A DNA stretch of 64,000 nucleotides, from contig OY754473.1 in assembly GCA_963575645.1 (NCBI GenBank), positions 9,858,001 through 9,922,000 on the forward strand, read 5' to 3'. Below the pieces are notes generated by a model. That model was not told the origin of the DNA and searched no databases. It worked only from the letters and a program-made list of their open reading frames with translations. Positions within the stretch are counted from its first letter, which is position 1. Each line of letters begins with the position of its first letter. Source of the DNA: Xanthostigma xanthostigma. Taxonomy: Eukaryota > Arthropoda > Insecta > Raphidioptera > Raphidiidae. The position numbers and the translations under genes are program-made. Shown here in pieces: positions 43,839 through 54,190 of the stretch.

Positions 43839-44128
43839 GTTTATAACATCAATGCTGCCGTAAAAAAGGCAGTAAGTGTCCAACTTATGAATTTGAGTAA
43901 ATCAAGATTTACTAAAAATGTATTGACCGTCCAGAATTTTAGATTATGGAAACCAGAACATGGGGGAAACATTTTTTGAAGACAATAAAATTATTGCTGC
44001 AGCACTTACTGCTGTCGTTGACTTCAGTATGAAGTCAGTTTGTCAACAAATGTCACTTACTGCCCTTTACCTTTTTAGGGCAGAATGAGCCCAAGAATAG
44101 TAGCATTTTGCGAAAATATATTCTCCGG

Positions 44129-44450
44129 ATTGTAGAAAAAATTTGGATAGGATGTCAGCCAGTATGAATGTGTGTAAATTACAACTATTTTTTAAAACAA
44201 TTTATCATTGCAAAGTCAGTTTATATTTTACGTTTCGCATTAGTACAATGCATCTTCAGAAAGACTAGAAAAAAATATATACCTAATTGTAAAATATTAT
44301 ATTTTTTTTCTAGTCTTTCTGAAGATGCATTGTACTAATGCGAAACATAAAATATAAACTGACTTTGCAATGATAAATTGTTTTAAAAAATCGTTGTAAT
44401 TTACACACATTCATACTGGCTGACATCCTATCCAAATTTTTTCTACAATT
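44129..44450. repeat. Foldback repeat, about 150-bp arms
   Basis: 44129-44278 is the reverse complement of 44299-44450 with few mismatches; the loop is about 20 bp. ATTCTCCGGATT occurs at the left edge (44119-44130) and again at 44482-44493, so the foldback may have landed in Tc1-like sequence. Confidence 0.9.
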
Positions 44451-44480
44451 ATAAATAACCAGTCGTATTAATATCTTTCA

Positions 44481-44660
44481 CATTCTCCGGATTTGAACAC
44501 CATAAATTGTATAAGACATATGCTGATGCTAGGAAGACACGTTAGAGCCCGAGAAGTGATATCAGCTACATTCAACGAATTTCGTGAGGCAATTTAGGAG
44601 AATGACGATTGACGGAATATTTCTCAAGATGCTATTCGCAGGTTCATTGATCGTATGAAC
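44481..44660 (+). pseudogene. Tc1-like transposase C-terminus, copy 1
   Basis: SPDLNTINCI matches the conserved SPDLNPIE block of Tc1 transposases, with the catalytic Glu lost. LGRHVRAREVISATFNEFRE then ends in a TAG. A frame change gives ISQDAIRRFIDRMN and a stop. The upstream gene is not present. It is a short inactive relic; a second copy is at 47232. Confidence 0.75.
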
Positions 44661-44662
44661 TA

Positions 44663-45015
44663 GAGCTGTAACAAACCGTATGTATTCGTTACTGAGTAAC
44701 GGGTACATCATCTGACTCGAAGTAACGAATCGTTACTTACTAATTCATTTCGTTACTCGCATTTGTCGTATCCACAGAACTTTTACTGTTCTGTGGTCGT
44801 ATCCATGTCAGTTCGACTCGTTTGATGTGGTTATACGTTATACGAACGAAGTCATATCGTATCACGTATGCGACGCACCTCGATGCGATGGTACATGCTT
44901 GATGCTGTTAGTACACGATTATATGTCGTATGAAAAGTAACGAGTAACGTAACGATACGAAAGTAACGGGTACTGGTTCTTTAAGTAACGAATACATAAC
45001 CATTACCATTACAAT
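44663..45015. repeat. MITE with GTATTCGTTACT inverted termini
   Basis: TATGTATTCGTTACT near 44679 is mirrored by AGTAACGAATACATA near 44984. The interior is dense in GTAACG/CGTTAC motifs and CGTATG/CATACG steps. No coding capacity. The target duplication is unclear. Confidence 0.65.
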
Positions 45016-45141
45016 ATCACAATATAGTAAATATTTATATTTATGTTCAAAAGTTATAGGCAATCACCATGACAGCACCGATAAAATGGTTGAATAGGAC
45101 AGAATTAACTATTAACACAAAACTACTTTCTGGATAGCAAC

Positions 45142-45412
45142 CAGGGCCGTACCGACAATGGGGCAAGCGGGGCGGTGCCCCGGGGCCTCCATCACAAAAG
45201 GGACCCTTTTGTTGCCTATTTTTTACAAATATAAATCAAACAAGCACGACGACGAATTACGAAAGCAATGTAAGACATGAATGACAATCCTACGTCATAG
45301 TTTTGAACATAATAATAAGTAATGGCCTTTTTAATTACTTTTTTAATTCTAGGTAGGGGGCATCAATAATACTTCTTGCCCCGGGGTTCCCGAGGTTCTA
45401 GTTACGGCCCTG
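45142..45412. mobile_element. hAT-type MITE, 271 bp
   Basis: The ends CAGGGCCGTA and TACGGCCCTG are exact inverted repeats. Flanks ATAGCAAC and TAAGCAAC are an 8-bp duplication with two differences. The paralogous sequence near 47745 lacks the insert, supporting the boundaries. Confidence 0.85.
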
Positions 45413-45420
45413 TAAGCAAC

Positions 45421-46582
45421 AGTATTAAAAAAACTATAATAGACCAGGTGGAATCGACGTTGTCATTCCGAATTCAATTCGGAATCAATTTTTAAGAGAA
45501 CTCATGTTATCAGGCTGTAAACCGGTGTGATATTGTAAATCAATAATTTTGTAATAAGAAGTTAAAAATTTCAATCAAACAATTTATTTTTTATTTTTTG
45601 GTAGATTTCCAACAAGAAAATATGTTCAAAACTTTTTTTTCGGAAATTTTATATTTTTATCGTTAGTTATTTTTAAAAATAATAATAAAAATAATAATTT
45701 ATTCCATTTTTTCCATATAAATGGAAAAAAGTTTTCTTGGTAAATTACTTTTATATTAATTTTGTAAATAATCTAACATACCTACATTAGTTTAGAAATA
45801 TCTTTATTTTTTTTAATATACTTAGCATGACCTTTTGGGAATTACTTTCAGTGATATTAATATGCGCCAAAATTTTAAATCTTTGACCATATTTAAAAAA
45901 TTAATAAAGGTTTGGCAAAAATGTAAGTGACTCATTTCGCACAAGTGAACTAAAGTAAAACAAAATAAAACTGGGCGCGCCAAACCAATTCCATACTAAA
46001 TCACTGTTTGTCAGTCTCATTTGTTTTGTTTTGTTTTTTATAATCTACAAATCTACAGTAATATGAGTGACATTTTCTCACAAGAGAGCAGTCAAAAGTT
46101 TTGATCATAAAAAGCAACTATTTTATAAAAGGCATGTCATGATGTCATATATATACGTTGTGTGTAATGGTATTATGACTCGTGTGACTATTAAAAGATG
46201 CTGGCGTTCATTTTAAACATTAGGTCACAACTCGTCTAAATAATCTATTTTATTATATTATAGGTCTATTGAGTATGTATGACGGGCTAAGAAAACGACA
46301 TATGGTGGATTTCCGAGATGGGTTGTAGTGATGTAACGAATGTCAATTTTTAGGCACTCGCACAAATTGGATATCTGTTCACCAATATTAATTGTGAATG
46401 CGAATGTGAATATTCAATTTTCAAATTTGGCGCCATTTCTCTAAGGTTAAAATTTGGCAGCTGATTGGCCACGCAAGTCGCACGCACGCATTTGAAGTAT
46501 TTCTGAGTACTAGGCCGATTATTATTAATACTAAATTAAAATTTTTATTACTTAGACCAATCGCTTGTGAATTCCAAATATT
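45421..46582. other. Non-coding
   Basis: No gene. The first 140 bp continues a repeat whose other copy is at 47765-47910 (AGGTGGARTCGACGTTGTC). The rest is AT-rich with nothing recognised. Confidence 0.45.
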
Positions 46583-46986
46583 CAAATTTATTACAAAATG
46601 ATGCTTATTTTCGTGGCCACTGGATTTAGTTGGCGCTCATGCTCGCTCTTTTATGCTCCCTAGTGTTAGAATTAGTAATTACGAAAAACATATTGGAATA
46701 AAATTTTATTACATGCATTCCATGAATTCAAGATAAATTTGAAAGGAATAGGATATTGTATTGTATAATTTTATTATTAAAATATTAAATGAAATAAAAT
46801 AATATTCATCAATTATGGTTAGATTTATTGTTTGTTTACATCAGAATTTCAAAGGTTTACATGCTGTCACTTTCATTTCGTAATTACTAATTCTAACACT
46901 AGGGAGTAGGGAGCATTGAAGAGCGAACATGAGCGCCAACTAAACCCAGTGGCCACGAAAATAAACATCATTTTGTAAAAAATTTG
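46583..46986. repeat. Foldback repeat, about 105-bp arms, 190-bp loop
   Basis: 46583-46685 is the reverse complement of 46877-46986, including TTTTCGTGGCCACTGG and TAGTTGGCGCTCATG. It is a likely MITE; target duplication not determined. Confidence 0.85.
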
Positions 46987-47231
46987 ATTTTTTGGTTTTT
47001 TAATTTTTTCTTGAAAACTACACATAGGTAGTCACAAACGTTTGGTATAGGAGGAAAATTAAAATGTCAATTTTTTAGAATTTATGTTGGCTAATTATAA
47101 GATTATTTTCTCAATTTATTTTTAATAATATGAGGTTTTTTTGATATTCACATTCGCAAAATATTTGCATGAATTTTTGCGAATGTCAAAAAATTATAGT
47201 TAAAAAAAAAAAACTAAAAAAACACGCTTTA

Positions 47232-47353
47232 GCTAGGAAGACACGTTAAAGGCCGACACCGGCTACATTAAACGAGCTGAGCGAGGCAATTCAGAAGGAT
47301 GACGAAATCTTTCGCAAAATGCTATTCGCAGGTTCATTGACTGTATGAACCGA
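47232..47353 (+). pseudogene. Tc1-like transposase C-terminus, copy 2
   Basis: It shares GCTAGGAAGACACGTTA and GCTATTCGCAGGTTCATTGA with copy 1 at 44481-44660 but is more decayed. Downstream sequence at 47640-47910 also matches that of copy 1, so both belong to one longer repeat. Confidence 0.7.
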
Positions 47354-47639
47354 AGTGTACCTACAGAAATTGGAGTTAGAGAAGGCAATGCAAAGTAATA
47401 TAATGAAGAATATTAATTATGTGAAAATGATGTTGGCATTCATTTTGCATTTGTGTGAGAACGAATGTATAGTATTCTGTATTGACATGAACAAAACAAC
47501 AATATGTAGGTAAAGAATAAATGACAGCTAATGAAAACTGGGATTTTGGAAATCATTTTTCTACTCAATTATTCCACAGGTAATTGTTTGTAAATCTGTA
47601 AAATTTGTAATTTTTTCAAACATTGCAGTAATATCTGTT

Positions 47640-47910
47640 TAAAAGTTGTAGGCAACAACGGTTACAGCACCGTTAAAATGGTTGAATAGGTTTGGAATTA
47701 ACTAATATCACAAATTATTATATAATTTTTATGAATTCTACAAGTTCTGGTAAACAACAATATATAAAAAAATATATAATTGACCAGGTGGAGTCGACGT
47801 TGTCATTCCGAAACCAATTCGAAATCAATTTGTTTCCGGTATCAGTCCAGGAGATCGTACTGATTAAGCAAACTCATGTTACCAGCCGGTAAATCGATAA
47901 TAATATTTGT
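47640..47910 (+). repeat. Second copy of the repeat flanking the Tc1 tail
   Basis: It matches 45040-45141 plus 45413-45545, across the 271-bp MITE. Shared blocks include AAAATGGTTGAATAGG, GACCAGGTGGARTCGACGTT and GTCATTCCGAA. It lacks the MITEs and so acts as an empty-site reference. Confidence 0.8.
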
Positions 47911-48130
47911 TGGTCAATATTTTTATAAAAAGAAGTTAAAAAATTTTAAACAATTTTTTTTAGTTTTTTTGACAGATTTCCAAAGGGAAATGTTCAAAAC
48001 TTTTTTTTTAAGTTGAATATTTTAACGTTCTAATTTTTAAAAATTGAAAAAACCTCACTTTCCCCTTTTTTGACGCTCTAAAAGTCTAATAAAGTGATGT
48101 TTTTTTACGATATACCTAAAATCTTTTATG

Positions 48131-48341
48131 TAAATAAAATTTTCGACCAATTTTTCCGGCAATTATATTGACAAAAATATATAATAATTAATAATTAATT
48201 TTTATATTTTTGTATCAATTATTCTAAAGAAGCTCCAAATCCGGACCGAAACGTAAATTTATTGAAGTATAATATTATTATATATTTTTGTCAATACTTA
48301 TAGGTAATTGTCTGAAAAATTGGTCGAAAATTGTATTTATT
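48131..48341. repeat. Foldback repeat, about 60-70-bp arms
   Basis: 48131-48190 pairs with 48272-48341 (for example TTTTCGACCAATTTTT with AAAAATTGGTCGAAAA). The loop contains GAAGCTCCAAATCCGGACCG. Confidence 0.8.
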
Positions 48342-49827
48342 GAAGAGCAAATCAGACGTTAATCAAAGATTTAAATTAACGCTCTCAAGTCTCAGGAATC
48401 CAAGCTCGTACCAATCAGTTTGTGCATGGCCGGTTTAAAAACGTGGGTTTTGTGTTATATTAACATTGGAGACATTAAAATTTGAAATTTGAATATGACA
48501 TCCCGTGGCTATTGACTCCCCCCATAGGTCTGATCTAAGCTCCCTCCTAATTACAAAGCTCTCCTTGTCAACTATGTAGCTACCAAAGATAATCTTATTT
48601 CTTCGACATTTTTTTGGTAGCAGAGCACATGGATGTAATGAAGCTACTCTTCTCTATGATGAGAGACCTCCATAGTCTAAGCCTTAGCTTATGGCTGCTT
48701 ATGGCCTGTGAAGTGTGAATAGATGTCAATTTTTGTGTGATTGAGAAAGTTTCAAATTCTATTTGATAATGCCAGAGATGCATTGCAATATTTTAAGTTA
48801 TTTACGTGCGGATAAACAGCATGAAACAAATAATTATAAAATTGCTTTCAAATTATCCCCAAGCCAATGAAGGTATGAAACATTCTGTATTTAACATGGG
48901 AAAAGTATGGTAATTGGGACGCCTTCCAGTATTGTTTTCTCTTTGAAATACAATTTCTGTAGAAAAAAAACATACCCTAACTATTCACATTGAGCATTTT
49001 TAACCTTCAGATATTCAACTATGTAGAATATTTTTATCTAAAACATTAAAATATATATTTTGTGTGCATATTTTAGTAGAAGATTTTCAAGAAATGATAC
49101 CAAAAGACAACAAAACCGCATTTAACTTTTGGCACTTCAGAAACTGGCTAGCGAAAGTAACCATCTAAATCGGAAGATGTTTATCAAATGAAACAAATTG
49201 AAATTGGATATAAAAATATCATCATTTATGTGTAAGTATTTATATAATAGATCGAGAACTACCCCGTGGCGTGAGTAACTATTTGTTTATTGTTTACATA
49301 TAATTATTTAAAATAGTTACCCATTCAGTCTGCTCTGCCTCGGGACAGTTCTAATACCGGTCTTCTAAGAAGATTGATACCTACCCAAAGTTGCTACGGT
49401 ACCGGTTTTGTTACCATAATATTACCATCTCTAAAACTATGCTATGACATCACTGATACAGTGGCGAAATTCAGTATTTGTTCTTTCAGAGGACAAAATA
49501 ATGTTTAATTTTATATGAATTTTTGTAGCTTTACAATTCAATTGAGTGCTTTAAGAATATTGGTTAGTGTGGCGTAATAAACTAATTCTTAGAAAAGTTT
49601 GATTTGAAGCACCCTTTCTACGATAGCAAAAATATTATACTGATCGGTACCATGATAGGTCTTTCAACGCTGCATTTGGCCTTTTAACGAGAATGCTGCT
49701 TGTCAGATCTTTGCCCAATGCAATGTTTAAAAACACATTTTACCATTAAATTAGTTTGTTTTTTTGTATAAAGTTTTATGTAATTGGTGTACCGTTTTTC
49801 TTTGTTTATCTGTAACAAAGTGGATCT
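48342..49827. other. Non-coding
   Basis: No gene or repeat family recognised on either strand. Confidence 0.4.
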
Positions 49828-50280
49828 TTCAAGACGGATCTCTTAAAATCCTCATTATATTATACAACTTTTGACAGTTTTTACCTTCTACACAAAAAAT
49901 ATCTTACAGCTTTAATCGTAGTTTGAAGGGAACTTGTCGTATCACCTATTCGTATTGGTTCAAGTGTTGACGCATGCTGTATCGTTATGATATGCAGACA
50001 CAATATGACAGATCAGTCTGTATTTTGCAGAAACATATTCATTTATTCAAATTCAGACTGATCTGTCATATTGTGTCTGCATATCATAACGATACAACAT
50101 GCGTCAACACTTGAACCAATACGAATAGGTGATACGACAAGTTCCCTTCAAACTCCGATTAAAGCTGTAAGATATTTTTTGTGTAGAAGGTAAAAACTGT
50201 CAAAAGTTGCTTAATATCATGAGGATTTCAAGAGATCCGTCTTGAGATTTGACTAAATGAATATGTTTCTGCAAAATACA
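49828..50280. repeat. Complex foldback, about 192-bp arms
   Basis: 49828-50020 is the reverse complement of 50054-50245, with a 33-bp loop. The loop sequence TGTATTTTGCAGAAACATAT recurs in inverted form at 50254-50280, just outside the right arm. Arms are highly similar, with a few substitutions. Confidence 0.92.
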
Positions 50281-50438
50281 AAGTTCAGTTGACCACGAAA
50301 CAAAATAAAAAAATATGATTAATACTCCGTATATATGGGTTCTTACGAGGGTTTCAAGACTACACAAAACATGTGCTTATATCCAATTATCGTTGTAAGT
50401 AATTCACATTTTTTAACAACTGATCAAAATGATACCTA

Positions 50439-51331
50439 TAGTTTCCGACCGAAACTAGTTTTTACGGCCGAAATCGAATTTCGGCTTCAGTCTCAGTTTC
50501 GGCTGAAACCGAAACTTCATGTTTTCGCGGGAAAAATAAAGTAAACGTTATCATAATCAGGCTTTATTTTTCATTGTTTTTAAATTTATCACATATTAAT
50601 CATTTAGCCTCTGATATTTTAACTTATCATATCATATTATTACCCATCTTATTTCAAAAAGCACAAATAACTATACTTTTTTTTAATATTATGAAATAAA
50701 ATAAAAGCTACAAATCAAAATTACTTTTTCATATAAAGTATTTACCTAATAAATATGTTTAGGTAGGTACACACAACAAAAAAAAGAAAACACTTTCGTC
50801 TTAAGAACAAAATTATTTCTTCTAAATATATATTAACAATCGTGTCCATCGAGATAATAATTAATAAGAAATATCGCAGGATTGTGGACAAAAAGTTAGA
50901 TTTATTACTGTACGACGATTTGTCTATAGATTTAGACTTTTTCAAGTACAGTATCAAAATTCAAAACAATAATTATGAAAATAAACATAATGTTTTTTTT
51001 CATAATTATTGTTTTGTATTATTTCTTCTAAACGTTGGTCTTTTTGTATGGTACTCTTGTTAACGAACTATAATAAAATTAAAATTAATAAAGTATCTAC
51101 CTATCAAATACAACAACTAAATAAATATTTTTAATGCAAATAATACTTCAATTGAAAGTATCAAAATATCAAAATAAAAAGAGTTTTCCTTCGAACTAGC
51201 GTAGCGCGGAGGCATAAAAGACACTGTCGCTCGCAGCTGCATTGCATTTCAGCGGGAAACCTCTCGAATGTAGTTTCGGTTTCGGCCGGATGGGTAGCCG
51301 AAACCGAACCCAAAATTTCGATCGAACACTA
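50439..51331. mobile_element. hAT-type non-autonomous element, 893 bp
   Basis: The ends TAGTTTCCGACCGAAA and TTTCGATCGAACACTA are imperfect inverted repeats. Flanks GATACCTA (50431-50438) and GATATCTA (51332-51339) match at seven of eight. The termini are rich in TTTCGG/CCGAAA motifs. A 24-bp-arm hairpin lies at 50957-51020. No transposase was recognised inside. Confidence 0.75.
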
Positions 51332-51894
51332 GATATCTATTAAGATATAATATGAACCGAATGATTAAAATTAATACAATTTTTTCTGTGACCTGGGCCA
51401 AGTTAACGTTATAGATTTACTGTTATGACGCGAAACTAAAGATATGAATTTACTTGATAGAAAACATAAATGACATATATGGATATGGGTCGAACACAAA
51501 GCATCTGTGAATTAGTTGTTGATTCATGATCGAATAGGTGATACGATGATATGACACGTCTCAACGCGGCTTGTAAAGGTTTAAAATTGTTGCTGTATAT
51601 TCCGAAGTATATTATTTTTTGTATACTATTTGTGTATGTAATGTTTTTTACTAGTAGACCCTCTGAAATAATGATTTTGCGATGTCTATAAGGAATGTTT
51701 TCATTTTACGTATTTTATTTTTTGTGGATAAGACGATTGGTGTTACAGCGCCTTCGTAAATGTTGTATGATAAGGGAAAAAATGATTATCTAAACTCATG
51801 TTCTAAGATTGAATAGAATAGAATAAAAGTTCATTGTGTAAAAAAAAAATCCTTTTACAAGGGAGAGGTTTTACAATAATATTTAGATTATCAC

Positions 51895-52323
51895 TTAAGC
51901 GTATTCGTCCCTGCAAACACCCCCTGCACCCTTCATCTCAAATCTTTTCCCCTCGCCTAAAAACGGTTCGCGCTCTCCCGACGCTATTTTTAAAGCTAGA
52001 GAGTTCTGGTATACGCCAAATGAAAGACAAAGAATCAGACTACAGATCCATCAGGCGAATTTTTTGAAAAACAGTTTCGCCTACGTGTGAAATATTAGGT
52101 AACTTATTATTTTTTTCAAAAGGTTGTAAGTTTTTTCAGGAATTTTTTTTTCAAAAAATTCGCCTGAAAGATCTGTAGTCTGATTCTTTGTCTTTCATTT
52201 GGCGTTTACTAGAACCCTGTAGCTTTAAAAATAGCGTCGGGAGAGCGCGAACCGTTTTTAGGCGAGGGGAAAAGATTTGAGATGAAAGGTGCAGGGGGTG
52301 TTTGCAGGGACGAATACTCTTAA
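51895..52323. repeat. Foldback repeat, about 177-bp arms
   Basis: 51895-52071 pairs with 52146-52323; the loop is about 74 bp. The arms start TTAAGCGTATTCGTCCC and end GGGACGAATACTCTTAA, so the outer TTAA could be target or terminus. Arm identity is high. Confidence 0.92.
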
Positions 52324-52484
52324 TACTAAATACTATTATACTAAATTCTTAATACTAAATGTAAATATAATTATGTAATATTAACTATCGTTAAATTAGT
52401 AATTTTAAATTAGCGCACATAAAATTAACCAGCGTGACTCATTCTGGGAACTTTCAGCCTGAAGAATTACCCACTACCAATCAT

Positions 52485-53490
52485 TTAGATTGAACGCTCT
52501 CATTCTGAGAGCATTTCTAATAAAAAAATATATTTTTTTGATTTTTTCGCTACTGCACACTATTAAAAGTTTTTGAATTTGGTTACAGTCATAAATGTTT
52601 GTTAAATAATCCTCGAAGTACATTTTTATAAATTCTTTGTATAGGGGACATTCTAATAAAAAGTGATGTAGAGTTTCTTTGACTTTGCAATTGCAGTTAA
52701 GACATATTTCATTACAGTTTATTTCATATTTACATTTTCCTGGTAATCTTGCTTGAGATATTATTCTTAATTTATCAATACCTATTTGAACAGTCTAATA
52801 GATACTTTTCCGTGTCGAAGTGACATTTTTTTTTTATAATTTATATTTTATATTAATTAACACTTCCTGTAATTTTGCGACCATTTCATTTACATTATCC
52901 CTAACTAAATTTGGATTTTGACTCTGTCAGATATGAAAATATTGACTTCTAATTATTAGGTTTTTTAACTGCAACACCCAGTTCCCCTTACAATAATTGT
53001 TCATATCTTCATCGATACACTTAAGTCTGTTGTAACACATTTTAACATATCTTGTATTCAACATTTTCAGGATTTTTATCCAAAAGTTCAAAATTCTTTT
53101 AAAAACTGTAACTTCCAATTTTGGTCTACCAGTCTCTAAACGTATTAAATAATTTGGAGTATTGATATGCAGCCACAGTAATAATTTAAAAAAGGAACAT
53201 TGAATCGTTTCAATAATATCACAATAGTTCAAAGCCCAAATGTCAGATTCGTGTAATAATACCGACAATACTATCGAATCTAACAGTTTGACTCACGCTT
53301 CCCAGTTAAACATTTTAAGATTAAACATTGTTTTTTGTGCAATACCGATAGAAATTTTAGTTTTCGAGACCACTTTCTGCGCAGCATTGATAAACAGACC
53401 TGAAGATTTAAATTCAACGCCCAGATAGTTATAAGAATTAACAATTTTTAATTCTTCGTTGACACAGACATATTTACGCTTATTTTTCTA
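52485..53490 (-). pseudogene. Non-LTR retrotransposon reverse transcriptase, C-terminal part
   Basis: On the minus strand the frame from 53490 reads NSYNYLGVEFKSSGLF, the conserved block after the RT palm of jockey/R1-type elements. A TGA in NWEA*VK (near 53296) and then LLHESDIWALN and INTPNYLIRLETGRPKLEV follow to a stop at 52927. Beyond it, in another frame, CLNCNCKVKETLHHFLLECP (near 52690) is the C-terminal CCHC motif, and RNALRMRAF closes near 52490. The catalytic YADD region and ORF1 are absent. It is a 5'-truncated dead copy, normal for these elements. Confidence 0.75.
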
Positions 53491-53714
53491 AGATTGAATT
53501 TATTGAAATAATTCTAATTTATGCGGGGATCAGAGCATCAAAATTATCATACAACTTTTACTAAGGTGTTTTAACATTAATCGTCTTGTTTTGACTTATA
53601 CAATCTCTCAATAAAAATAAAATCGGTTCACAATCGGCGGAGATGTCATAAAACATACATAAAAAAACGCGTCAAATAGTCCATTTCATATATTTATTTG
53701 TTCCAAATGTTGCG

Positions 53715-54190
53715 ACCAATTTTTCACCTATTTCCCGTCATACGATGGAATTGAAATTTTGCACACGTTTAATTTCGATGACAACACATTTAATGGAAAC
53801 TAGCTGATCGACTCGGCTTCTTCCGGATGCGAAGCGCACTTTTAAATTTTCACCCACTTCCCATTGACCGATCGATTTGAAATTTTGCGCACGTGTAACT
53901 CTAATGACGATACAATATTATGAAATCTAGCTGAGAGACCTGGCTTTGTCCACGTGCGATTTGAACTTGTAAATTTTTACCCAGTTTCCGTTAACCGATT
54001 GAGTTGAAATTTTGCACACGTGTAGTTCCGATGAGAGTACAAATTATGGTAACTAGCTGACCGGGCCGTCTGTCGTCCGAGTGCTAATAGCACTGTCGTA
54101 TTTTTATCCATTTCCCGTTCACCGATTGAATACAAATTTTGTACACATGTGTGGCTCCGATGACAATAGCATTGCGATAATGAAGCACAA
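53715..54190. repeat. Tandem repeat, 127-bp unit, just under four copies
   Basis: TGAAATTTTGCACACG-like anchors lie at 53752, 53878, 54005 and 54132, spacing 126-127 bp. Each unit also holds CCCRTTNACCGAT and CTAGCTGA motifs. Units differ by 15-25 percent by eye, so the array is old. Confidence 0.9.
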
